Part shown: positions 54,669-62,551 of the stretch, piece by piece
How the letters are laid out: each line of letters begins with the position of its first letter
Position numbering within the stretch: position 1 is the first letter of the stretch
Assembly (NCBI RefSeq): GCF_001546115.1
Contig: NZ_KQ955210.1
Span: forward strand, 347,383 to 411,382
Length of the DNA: 64,000 nt
Origin: Paracoccus aminovorans
Lineage (GTDB): Bacteria; Pseudomonadota; Alphaproteobacteria; Rhodobacterales; Rhodobacteraceae
Direction: 5' to 3'
The notes under the pieces: generated by a model
What the model was told of the DNA's origin: nothing
What the model saw: the letters and a program-made list of their open reading frames with translations, nothing else
Databases searched by the model: none
Translations under genes and position numbers: made by a program

Positions 54669-54748
54669 TGCGGCGCTGCCACGGCCCGGGCCTTGCCGGG
54701 CGGGCGCCGAGACCCTAAAAGGCGGGCAGCCTTGCCAAGGGGAATGCC

Positions 54749-56263
54749 ATGCTTGACCATCTGACCTATACCGCGCCGGAACCGAAAGTCATCCAGGGCG
54801 CGAAGCAGGATTGGGAACTGGTCATCGGGCTGGAGGTTCACGCCCAGGTCGCCTCAAATGCCAAGCTGTTTTCCGGCGCCTCGACCGGCTTCGGGGCCGA
54901 GCCGAACAGCCATGTCGCCTTCGTCGATGCCGCCATGCCGGGGATGCTGCCGGTCATCAACGAATTCTGCGTGGCACAGGCGGTCAAGACCGGGCTGGGG
55001 TTGAAGGCGGCGATCAACCTGCGCTCGGCCTTCGATCGCAAGAACTATTTCTATCCCGACCTGCCGCAGGGTTACCAGATCAGCCAGCTCTACCACCCGA
55101 TCGTGGGCGAGGGCGAGGTGATCGTGGACATGGGCCCCGGCGTCGCCCGCCGCGTCCGCATCGAGCGCATCCACCTGGAGCAGGACGCCGGCAAGTCGAT
55201 CCACGACATGGACCCGAACATGAGTTTCGTGGACCTGAACCGCACCGGCGTCGCGCTGATGGAGATCGTCAGCCGCCCCGACATCCGCGGGCCGGAGGAG
55301 GCGGCGGCCTATGTCGCCAAGCTGCGCCAGATCATGCGCTATCTGGGCACCTGCGACGGCAATATGCAGAACGGCAACCTGCGCGCCGACGTGAACGTCT
55401 CGGTCTGCCCGCCGGGCGCCTATGAGCGCTACCAGGAGACCCAGGACTTCAGCCATCTCGGCACACGCTGCGAGATCAAGAACATGAACTCGCTGCGTTT
55501 CATCCAGGCCGCCATCGACTACGAGGCGCGCCGCCAGATTGCCATCCTGGAAGACGGTGGCAAGGTGGTGCAGGAAACCCGGCTCTACGATCCCGACCGC
55601 GGCGAGACGCGCTCGATGCGGTCCAAGGAAGAGGCGCACGACTACCGCTATTTCCCCGATCCCGACCTGCTGCCGCTGGAGATCGAGCAGGCCTGGGTGG
55701 ACGGCATCGCCGCCTCGATGCCCGAGCTGCCGGACCAGAAGAAGGCCCGCTTCGTGGCCGATCTGGGGCTTTCCGAATATGACGCCGGCGTGCTGACCGC
55801 CGAGGTCGAAAATGCCGATTACTTCGAGGCCGTGGCCCGGGGCCGCGACGGCAAGATGGCCGCGAACTGGGTCATCAACGAGTTGTTCGGCCGGCTGAAC
55901 AAGGAAGGCCTGACGGTGGAAACCTCGCCGGTTTCCGCCGCGCAGCTGGGCGGGGTGATCGACCTGATCGGCTCGGGCGCGATCTCGGGCAAGATCGCCA
56001 AGGATCTGTTCGAGATCCTGTGGACCGAAGGCGGCGACCCGGCCGAGATCGTGGACGCGCGCGGGATGAAGCAGGTCACCGATCTTGGCGCCATCGAGGC
56101 GGCCGTGGACGAGATCATCGCCGCCAATCCGGCGCAGGTGGAGAAGGCCAAGGCCAATCCGAAGCTCGCCGGCTGGTTCGTGGGTCAGGTGCTGAAGGCC
56201 ACCGGCGGCAAGGCCAACCCGGCCGCGGTGCAGGAACTGGTGGCGCGGAAGCTGGGCCAATAG
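54749..56263 (+). CDS. gatB: Aspartyl/glutamyl-tRNA amidotransferase subunit B
   Basis: Subunit B of GatCAB, which amidates misacylated Glu-tRNA(Gln) and Asp-tRNA(Asn). It has 504 residues. Start ATG 54749 (MLDHLTYTAPEPK) follows AAGGGGAATG. Hallmarks are WELVIGLEVHAQVASNAKLFSGAST, RKNYFYPDLPQGYQISQ, RIHLEQDAGKSIHD, VDLNRTGVALMEIVS, KNMNSLRFIQAAIDYE and the YRYFPDPDLLPLEI segment. The C-terminal YqeY-like tail ends with GKANPAAVQELVARKLGQ. gatA and gatC are not nearby. It is the last intact core gene before the mobile-element scrap region. Confidence 0.98.
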   Translation: MLDHLTYTAPEPKVIQGAKQDWELVIGLEVHAQVASNAKLFSGASTGFGAEPNSHVAFVDAAMPGMLPVINEFCVAQAVKTGLGLKAAINLRSAFDRKNYFYPDLPQGYQISQLYHPIVGEGEVIVDMGPGVARRVRIERIHLEQDAGKSIHDMDPNMSFVDLNRTGVALMEIVSRPDIRGPEEAAAYVAKLRQIMRYLGTCDGNMQNGNLRADVNVSVCPPGAYERYQETQDFSHLGTRCEIKNMNSLRFIQAAIDYEARRQIAILEDGGKVVQETRLYDPDRGETRSMRSKEEAHDYRYFPDPDLLPLEIEQAWVDGIAASMPELPDQKKARFVADLGLSEYDAGVLTAEVENADYFEAVARGRDGKMAANWVINELFGRLNKEGLTVETSPVSAAQLGGVIDLIGSGAISGKIAKDLFEILWTEGGDPAEIVDARGMKQVTDLGAIEAAVDEIIAANPAQVEKAKANPKLAGWFVGQVLKATGGKANPAAVQELVARKLGQ

Positions 56264-56757
56264 GCGGACGGCTGGGGCGCGCGGGATCTGGTCTCCGGGG
56301 CTGTCCTTCGTGGGTCAGACTTGGGCGCGGCTCTCGCCGCTCCGTCGTTGCTGGTTTAACCATGTTGGTCGTTGGGGCAGCGCCGCAGCATGCGCAGTTC
56401 GGCTGGTGGTTTCATAGCCAGCCTTGTTGAAGCAGAATTCAGCTTGTCCGCGATGGTATGTTCGGGCACCGGACCAAGCCTGCCAAATCGTGATCGTGGA
56501 CGACGATCGGGCCAGCAGGCTGTCGAACGGCATGCAATCTTGGCTCTGGTTGATGCCTAGGTTTCGCAGTTCAGGTTGCGGCGGTAACGCGGGAGGGATG
56601 CCGGCGCGGCCATCCAACCGGCCTTGAGGAGCTTCAGGCGATTGATCTGGCTTCGGTTTGTCCGTTTGACTACGGTTCGCTCACTAAGGAAGCGGCGGCC
56701 TGATCTTTTCAAGTCACGGTCGAAGACGGATCGCAGGCTTTACGGACATATTACCGC
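56264..56757. other. Gene-free mixed sequence at the start of the mobile remnant block
   Basis: After gatB about 490 bases hold no convincing gene. A minus-strand open frame of 100 codons (56315-56617) and plus-strand frames lack recognisable domains, ribosome sites or composition typical of the flanking genes. Composition is lower in GC than gatB. I read it as decayed insertion sequence or island DNA, continuous with the IS66 fragment that follows. Confidence 0.5.
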
Positions 56758-57044
56758 CCTCATGGTCGAGAACATGGGCCGAAGGAAGCGGTGACGAACT
56801 CAAGGGCGCGGCGCAAGCTGAAGGAGATCTTCGATCGCGACGGCTCCGAGGTCGCGGCCGAGGGACTGCGTCGGATCGCCGAACTTTACCGGATCGAGGC
56901 CGAAATCCGCGGTATGGGCCCCGGCCAGCGGCTGTCGGCTCGCCAAGCGCGCAGTGCCGCTCGTCGCCGCATTCGGCGAATGGCTGCAACTGCAGTCTGC
57001 ACGTATCGATGAAATCGCGTCTTGGCGAGAAGCTGGCCTATATC
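56758..57044 (+). pseudogene. IS66-family transposase (TnpC) fragment
   Basis: Only a middle-to-C-terminal part of the transposase remains. In one frame there is ARRKLKEIFDRDGSEVAAEG, then LRRIAELYRIEAEIRGMGPG and QRLSARQARSA. After a one-base shift the text continues PLVAAFGEWLQLQSARI, and in a third frame SRLGEKLAYI. These are consecutive pieces of one IS66 TnpC region (the RRKLKEIFDR and SRLGEKLAYI blocks). The N-terminus and the end are absent. The helicase fragment begins 24 bases later. Confidence 0.75.
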
Positions 57045-57068
57045 CAACTGGGTTTATGCTGTCCATAT

Positions 57069-57851
57069 GTGCAGGAGATCCCATTTCCTCAGCCCGAGCT
57101 GATGGAGTGGATCGAGGAAAACGGTGATTTCTGCCTGCTGTCGGCACCGCTCGATCTCTGCACGTCCGAGGACGCCAGCTATCTAGTTGCCGCGATCCGC
57201 GAGGATTTCGACCAGATGCCCAGCCTGATCGTGGTGGACACGCTGGCCCGCACCATGGGGGCGGGCGACGAGAACACCGCCAAGGACATGGGCATGTTCA
57301 TTAAGAGCATCGACCTGTTGCGCGAGGTAACCGGGGCGCATGTCATGGTGATCCACCACAGCGGCAAGGACGCCAGCAAGGGCGCGCGAGGCTCTGGCAG
57401 CCTGCGGGCCGCGGTCGATACCGAGATCGAGCTGACCCGCACCGACGACGTGGTGACGGCCGAGGCGCGCAAGCAGCGGGATATGCCCTGTGACGGCGTG
57501 TTCGCCTACCGGCTCAAGGGCGTGTTCCTCGGCCATGACGAGGATGGCGACAAGGTAACTTCGGCTGTCGTGGAGGCGACCGAGGCCCCGGCCAAGCGCG
57601 TGAAGCTGTCCGGCTCCGACAAGATCGCCCTGCAAGCCCTATCCGACGCAATCGCGCAGCACGGCAAGGTGATGCACAGCGACATGTTCCCGGCCAACCG
57701 CGAGGTGGTTTCAGTCGAGAACTGGCGCGAGTTGTGCGACCGCCATTCGCTTTCCACTGGTGATAGCCCGACGAGCAAGAGAACCGCGTTCCACAAGGCC
57801 AAGACCCGCCTGCAAGACAAGGAACAGGTGCGGATTGTGGACGGCTATGAC
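57069..57851 (+). pseudogene. RepA-like AAA helicase (phage/plasmid type), N-terminally truncated
   Basis: The visible 260 residues are the C-terminal two thirds of an AAA_25/RepA-type replicative ATPase: DFCLLSAPLDLCTSEDASYL, Walker-B-like PSLIVVDTLARTMGAGDEN, HVMVIHHSGKDASKGARGSG, AAVDTEIELTRTDD, and a C-terminal winged-helix-like part (LSTGDSPTSKRTAFHKAKTRL). The Walker A loop is missing because the sequence is fused upstream to the IS66 fragment (an in-frame ATG at 57009 belongs to that part). It ends abruptly at VDGYD, where a portal fragment begins in another frame. Plasmid or satellite origin is likely. Confidence 0.75.
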
Positions 57852-57852
57852 G

Positions 57853-58110
57853 CTGATGCGGCGCAGCTTCCGGGGCAACCGGGGCGCGGCGCTGGTCATC
57901 GAGGGCGTGGCGCAGGCGACGGCGGCGGGCATGAACCCGAACATCGGCCAGTCGCCGGATCAGCTTTCCCCGCAGCTCGACAAGACGCTGGCCGACAAGC
58001 TGCTGACCGAGGCCAAGGGCGAGATCTTCGGCGTGTTCGGCATCCTGCCCGGCCTGCACAACCCGGCCACGACCGGCCCCACCCGGCAGGACTACGACAA
58101 GGTGATGGAC
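57853..58110 (+). pseudogene. HK97-family portal protein C-terminal fragment
   Basis: About 85 residues in a frame different from the helicase: LMRRSFRGNRGAALVIEGVA, then QSPDQLSPQLDKTLADKLLT and EIFGVFGILPGLHNPATTGP. The GVxPxLxxPATxGP text matches the stem/C-terminal region of HK97-type portal proteins. The rest of the gene is missing on both sides. It is not a piece of the portal at 3719, whose sequence here differs. Confidence 0.55.
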
Positions 58111-58145
58111 TACCTGCGCGAGAAGATCGGCAGCCACGTGAAGGA

Positions 58146-58846
58146 GCCGATGTCATCGGGGCGCAAAAGGCCAATGCTCACCGCACCCGCTTTGCGAATT
58201 ACATCCCCCAGATGCTGGTCGTTCTCTGCGAACATGCCATTGATCTGGGCTGGATCCAGAACAACCCGGCGAAAGGCGTTCGGGGCTCAAGACCCCGGCC
58301 GAGCGGCAGCGCGAGCATCTGCCCTGGCCGGATTGGGCGGTAGAGAAATTCCGGGCCGAGGCCAGCGAGCTATGCCGTCTGATCTTTGAGATCGGCGTGA
58401 GCAGCGTCCAGCGCCCGAGCGACTGGCTACGCTTCACTTGGGGCGATTATGACGGAGACATGCTGCGACTGCGGCAGGGCAAGGCTGACAAACCCCTGAT
58501 CCTGCCATGCACTTCGGCGCTCAAGGCGGCACTGGAACAGGCGAGGCGGGCGCTGGGCGCGACGCCGATTGCGGCCCGTCCGATTCTGACCCAGCCCAAC
58601 GGCAACCCGATGACCTATTTTTACATGGCAAAGGTCATGCGGAAAGAGCGCCTGCGTCTCGGGCTGGAAGCCTACGACCTGCACGCCCTGCGCTATCGCA
58701 GCATCAAGGAATTGGCATGGGCAGGCTGTGATGACGACGAGATAGCCGCCTATAGCGGCCACGCCACGAAAGCCATGATCGCCAAGTATGCGGACGAGGC
58801 GCGGCAGGAAATGCGAGCGCGACAGGCGCGGGAGAAACGCCAATGA
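58146..58846 (+). pseudogene. Tyrosine recombinase fragment with frameshift, near tRNA-Phe
   Basis: The C-terminal part of an integrase in two frames. RTRFANYIPQMLVVLCEHAI and DLGWIQNNPAKGV (core-binding end) come first. After a one- or two-base deletion near 58283 the text continues GLKTPAERQREHLPWPDWAV to the end. The catalytic domain retains Arg in VQRPSDWLRF, H-x-x-R in LHALRYRSIKEL, His in SGHATKAM and Tyr in IAKYADEA. The frame from 58397 to 58846 is open (150 codons). The N-terminus and start are gone, so it is not functional. It ends 81 bases before the tRNA-Phe 3' end. Confidence 0.85.
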
Positions 58847-58926
58847 ACAGAACAGGACCAGAACGAGAAACTGATACCGTGAGTGATACCCCTAATGGAG
58901 CAGTAACAGCTATGTCTTTGAAAAGA

Positions 58927-59002
58927 TGGTGCCCGGAGGCGGATTCGAACCACCGACACGCGGATTTTCAATCCGCTGCTCTACCAACTGAGCTATCCGG
59001 GC
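58927..59002 (-). tRNA. tRNA-Phe (anticodon GAA)
   Basis: On the minus strand GCCCGGA pairs with TCCGGGC, D-arm GCTCAGTTGGTAGAGC, anticodon stem GCGGA/TCCGC around loop TTGAAAA (anticodon GAA), T-arm GGTTCGAATCC, and encoded CCA. It borders the remnant block: its 3' end faces a decayed integrase, so it is probably the attachment site of an old element. Confidence 0.97.
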
Positions 59003-59079
59003 GCCGGAGCTATCTTGCTTCGGACTGGCGCGTAGTTAGGCCAGGCTCGCCGCGCTGTCCAGAGCGAAAAGCGAAATTT

Positions 59080-59229
59080 TCACTCTTCCTCGTCGCTTTG
59101 CGGAAGCGGCGCGCCGGGGATGCGGTAATCGCCGCGAAACCAGCGCGCCAGATCGACATCCGCGCAACGCCGCGAGCAGAAGGGTCGGTAACGCTCGGAA
59201 ACAGGCTTGCCGCAGATCGGGCATTTCAT
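59080..59229 (-). CDS. yacG: DNA gyrase inhibitor YacG (zinc protein)
   Basis: A 49-residue zinc-binding protein, shorter than the E. coli YacG (65). It has the four cysteines CPIC (Cys3, Cys6) and CSRRC (Cys18, Cys22) and the conserved ARWFRGDYRIPG motif. The gene product binds gyrase B in E. coli and blocks DNA binding. It overlaps the end of the RNase E/G-like gene by four bases, as the last gene of infA-maf-rng-yacG. Confidence 0.93.
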   Translation of the reverse strand: MKCPICGKPVSERYRPFCSRRCADVDLARWFRGDYRIPGAPLPQSDEEE

Positions 59230-60287
59230 GCCGGCGACTCCGTCTCGACCAGGCGTGAAAGCGGCAGGCGGTCGCGCTTGCGGCTGATCTCGTAAAGCCC
59301 CATCGCCGTCCAGCCGATCAGCACCGTCTCGGCCGATTCGGCGCGGAAGGCGGCGCGCAGCACCTGATCCAGCGTGCCGCGATCGCGCTTGGGGCAGGGG
59401 GCGAAGTCCACGACGATCTGACCGCCCAGGCCCCGCAGTCGCAATTGCCGCGGCAGGGCGCGGGCCAGCGCGATATTCGCCTTGAGCCCCGCTGCGGGCG
59501 AGTGGTCGCTGCCGGTATTGACGTCGATGGCGACCAAGGCCCGCAGCGCCTCGATCTCGGCCCAGGCGCCGCCGCCCAAGTCGAGGCGGGGTCGCAGCAG
59601 TTGCCGCACGGCATCGGCCGCGCCGGTCGATTCGAATGCGTCCTCGCCCTCGGCAATGCTGTCGGGGGCGGGATCGGCCCAGTCCTGCCAGGCCTGTTCG
59701 GCCGGCTCGGGGGCGTCCAGCAACAGCTCGGGCGCACCGTCGCGATCGGCGGCGACGGCGCGGGCCAGGGCCAACAATTCCTGAAGCTCGGCGGCGATCT
59801 CGTCCTCGGGGGTTTCGGCAGCGATGCTGCGGAAGACCAGGCCCGGCGGCTCGTCCAGCCCGGCCAGCGCGGCCTCGCCAAGCTGGACCAGCGCTTCGCG
59901 CAGGGCACCGTCGCGGATCCGGCGCGACACGTTCACGCCGGGCGCGCCGGGGGTGACGATCAGCGTGCGGCCGCGGAAATTCAGCCGCGACGAGACCGGG
60001 ATGGCCTTGCCTTCTTCGGCGCTGCCGCTGACCTGGACGACCAGCGACTGCCCCTCGCGCAGGCCGCCGCGGTCGCGCAGATAGCCGCGCGCGCCCGCGG
60101 GCAGGCGCAGGAAGACGCCGCCCTGGCCCTTGACCAGCCGGTCGACGCGGGCCCGGCAGATTGCGCCGGGCACCAGCGGCGTGGCGCCGGCGGGGTCGAG
60201 GATCAGATCCTCGAGCTGGCCGTCGAGCATCAGCGCGGCGGCGTTGCGACCAAAGACCTGGCCAAGGACGATCTGGCGACCCTTCAT
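59226..60287 (-). CDS. RNase E/G family ribonuclease (short form)
   Basis: A 353-residue protein of the RNase E/G class. ATG 60287 gives MKGRQIVLGQVFGRNAAA. A small S1-like region (CRARVDRLVKGQGGVFLRLP) lies near the start. The catalytic part has LRALVAIDVNTGS (first metal Asp) and GGQIVVDFAPCPKRDRGTLD (second Asp; normally IVIDFIDM). It lacks the long C-terminal scaffold of RNase E and most of the RNase H-like block is reduced, so it is a shortened RNase. It overlaps maf and yacG by four bases each. A role in rRNA/tRNA processing is inferred from the family. Confidence 0.87.
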   Translation of the reverse strand: MKGRQIVLGQVFGRNAAALMLDGQLEDLILDPAGATPLVPGAICRARVDRLVKGQGGVFLRLPAGARGYLRDRGGLREGQSLVVQVSGSAEEGKAIPVSSRLNFRGRTLIVTPGAPGVNVSRRIRDGALREALVQLGEAALAGLDEPPGLVFRSIAAETPEDEIAAELQELLALARAVAADRDGAPELLLDAPEPAEQAWQDWADPAPDSIAEGEDAFESTGAADAVRQLLRPRLDLGGGAWAEIEALRALVAIDVNTGSDHSPAAGLKANIALARALPRQLRLRGLGGQIVVDFAPCPKRDRGTLDQVLRAAFRAESAETVLIGWTAMGLYEISRKRDRLPLSRLVETESPA

Positions 60288-60916
60288 TCCGTGCGTTCCC
60301 GAATTCCGATTGCGGCGAGCAGCGTGGCGGTTTCGGCCAGCGGCAGGCCGACCACCGCGCTGTAGGAGCCCTGCATCCAGACCACGAAGGCCGAGGCCCG
60401 GCCCTGGATCGCATAGCCGCCGGCCTTGCCTTGCCATTCGCCCGAGGCGAGATAGGCGTCGATCTGGCCCGCGGTCAGCGGGCGGAAGCGCACGGTGGTC
60501 TCGACCAGCCGTTCGCGCAGCCGGCCGGCGCAGGCCAGGGCGACCGAGGTCAGCACGCGGTGGCGCCGACCTGACAGAAGCTCAAGGAAGCGGCGCGCCT
60601 CGGCGGCATCGGCGGGCTTGCCCAGGATGCGGCGTCCGGCGACGACGGCCGTGTCGGCGCAAAGCAGGGCGGCATGCGGGCTGAGGGCCTCGCCGGCCAT
60701 TGCCTTTTCGCGGGCCATGCGCTGGACATAGTCGCGCGGCGCCTCGCCTCGCCTCGGGGTTTCGTCGATCTCGGTTGGAAGGACGCGGTCCGGGACGATG
60801 CCGATCTGCCGCAGCAGTTCGAGCCGGCGCGGGCTGGCCGAGCCAAGGACCAGTTCAGGCAAGCGCGAGGACGCGCCGGGGGCGGGGGGCAGGTCCGGGG
60901 CCGTCATGCCGGCCAC
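60284..60916 (-). CDS. maf: Maf-family nucleoside triphosphate pyrophosphatase
   Basis: A 210-residue house-cleaning pyrophosphatase that hydrolyses non-standard nucleotides (dTTP/UTP or m7GTP type). Motifs are LVLGSASPRRLELLRQIG, TEIDETPRRGEAPRDYVQRMAREKA, LCADTAVVAGRRILGKP with the catalytic Asp, and GGYAIQGRASAFV. A second ATG three codons in (60907) is possible. It overlaps the RNase gene and follows infA by four bases. Confidence 0.96.
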   Translation of the reverse strand: MAGMTAPDLPPAPGASSRLPELVLGSASPRRLELLRQIGIVPDRVLPTEIDETPRRGEAPRDYVQRMAREKAMAGEALSPHAALLCADTAVVAGRRILGKPADAAEARRFLELLSGRRHRVLTSVALACAGRLRERLVETTVRFRPLTAGQIDAYLASGEWQGKAGGYAIQGRASAFVVWMQGSYSAVVGLPLAETATLLAAIGIRERTE

Positions 60917-60920
60917 GGTA

Positions 60921-61139
60921 TCACTTGAAGCGGTAATTGATCCGCCCCTTGGTCAGGTCGTAGGTGTTCATCTCCACCTGCACCTTGTCGCCGGCAAGGA
61001 CGCGGATGCGGTTCTTGCGCATCTTTCCTGCCATATGTGCGATGATCTCATGGCCGTTCTCTAGCTCGACCCGGAATGTCGCATTCGGCAGGAGTTCCTT
61101 CACGACGCCGGGAAATTCGAGCATTTCTTCCTTGGCCAT
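60921..61139 (-). CDS. infA: Translation initiation factor IF-1
   Basis: A 72-residue OB-fold protein that occupies the ribosomal A-site during initiation. The sequence MAKEEMLEFPGVVKELLPNATFRVELENGHEIIAHMAGKMRKNRIRV-type text matches IF-1 throughout (conserved HxAGKMRKNRIRVLAGD). ATG 61139 has GGAG upstream. It is the first gene of infA-maf-rng-yacG. In many Rhodobacterales this block follows hisD and the phosphatase gene directly; here it is about 49 kb away. Confidence 0.98.
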   Translation of the reverse strand: MAKEEMLEFPGVVKELLPNATFRVELENGHEIIAHMAGKMRKNRIRVLAGDKVQVEMNTYDLTKGRINYRFK

Positions 61140-61309
61140 GTCTTCTCCTGTAGGGGTGACCCGCGCCTTGGCGGGCGCAAGCTACATGCGTCCAGACGGG
61201 GCGCTTTTCAAGGGGAATCTGGCCTCTGGAGGCCGTTGCCGGGTTTTGGGGCGGCAAAAGCCCTCAAATTGTCGCAAAAGCCCCGCCGGACCGGATGCGA
61301 CCCCGCTGC

Positions 61310-62491
61310 TTAGCCGGCAAAGCGGACCGGCGTCGCGTCGGGGTCGGGCTCGGCGCCGCGGAACGGATCGGCTTCGTGATAGTCCTGCAAGGGCGGCTCC
61401 TGCGGATCGGGCGGCAGCGACGTTGTGACGGCCGAGGCGGCGGCCAGGGAACCGGCCGGCCATGCCGGAGGAGCGGTTCGCGGGGCCGTCTCCTGCGCCA
61501 GATCGCGCAGGCGGATGGCGTGAAAGCCTTCGGCCTCGCCCAGCCGGCCGCGCGCCAGCAGCTGGCCTTGGGCGGTTTCGATGCGCGCGTCGTCCAGCAC
61601 ATTGGTCGGCAGGGGGATCGAGGCACCTGGGGTCAGGTTGCGCAAGAGCTGCAGGCTGACCTTGCGCCGGCACAGGATGCCGACCAGGGCGACCGGAGCC
61701 TGCTGCACCACCTCGGCGAGCGAGGCCCCTGGCGCCTGCCCGACCGGCGCGACCGGGCTGATGCCGGGCAGAACGGCGGCGGGCCGGGCCGCTTCGGACG
61801 GCGGGATGCGCATGTCGCGTTCCAGCGGCAGCGCGATCACCAGCGTGCCGTCGCGCTGTCCGCCCGGACCGATGCGAAAGCGCAGGGTCAGCCGCACCAT
61901 GTCGCCATCCTCGAGCATCAGCGAAAGCGGGCGGGGATCGTCCATATAGGTGGCATAGCGGAAGGCGGCGAAATTCGGCGCGTCCTGGCCCTGGCATTCG
62001 CGCCCCAGTTCACCGAGCAGGGCATTGACGAAATCGGCCGAGATCGAGGCATCGGTGCGCGTCGGCTTGCGCGCCGGGGCGGGGCGGGCGGTGACACGGC
62101 CGATCGCCTGCATCTCGATCAGCGAGGCCAGCAGATTGGGGCAGATCGCGGCAACCCCGATGGCATCACGTCGCCCCTCGATCACGGCGAGCAGGGCGCG
62201 TTCCGGCAGGATCTCCGGCAGTTCCGACAGGGTCATGCGCGCCAGTTCGACCTTTTCGACGAAGACCGGCAATTGGGCCTGGCGTTCCGCCGCCCGGCCG
62301 AGCGCGGTCGCGGCCGCCCGCTCCAGCCGAAACTCGGCCGGTGTCGCGATTGCCGATTGGGCGCGGGCGTTGCCGCGCGCCGCGATCCAGCGGTGAAGCA
62401 CGGGAGCACCCGCCGCAAGCGCGGGCCCGCTGCCTGCTGCCGGTCCGGTGCTGTCGGGGCCACCCGCCTGTTCCGTTGCTGCGCTGTTCAT
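61310..62491 (-). CDS. FliM/FliN-family (SpoA domain) motor-switch-like protein
   Basis: A 393-residue protein related to FliM, the flagellar C-ring switch component. ATG 62491 begins MNSAATEQAGG. The middle holds the CheC-like/FliM fold (VEKVELARMTLSELPEILPERAL, ISADFVNALLGELGRE), and residues about 290-370 the SpoA domain (LAEVVQQAPVALVGILCRRKVSL ... LLARGRLGEAEGFHAIRL). There are no other flagellar genes in the window. The extended Pro/Ala-rich tail is unusual. It lies 60 bases downstream of the SLC5-type sensor kinase, likely in one transcript. The family match is clear; flagellar use is not. Confidence 0.8.
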   Translation of the reverse strand: MNSAATEQAGGPDSTGPAAGSGPALAAGAPVLHRWIAARGNARAQSAIATPAEFRLERAAATALGRAAERQAQLPVFVEKVELARMTLSELPEILPERALLAVIEGRRDAIGVAAICPNLLASLIEMQAIGRVTARPAPARKPTRTDASISADFVNALLGELGRECQGQDAPNFAAFRYATYMDDPRPLSLMLEDGDMVRLTLRFRIGPGGQRDGTLVIALPLERDMRIPPSEAARPAAVLPGISPVAPVGQAPGASLAEVVQQAPVALVGILCRRKVSLQLLRNLTPGASIPLPTNVLDDARIETAQGQLLARGRLGEAEGFHAIRLRDLAQETAPRTAPPAWPAGSLAAASAVTTSLPPDPQEPPLQDYHEADPFRGAEPDPDATPVRFAG

Positions 62492-62551
62492 AACCCACGC
62501 GAATCCATAACGACTTTCGCGCAACATGCCATGCACAGGTTGCCAAATGGT

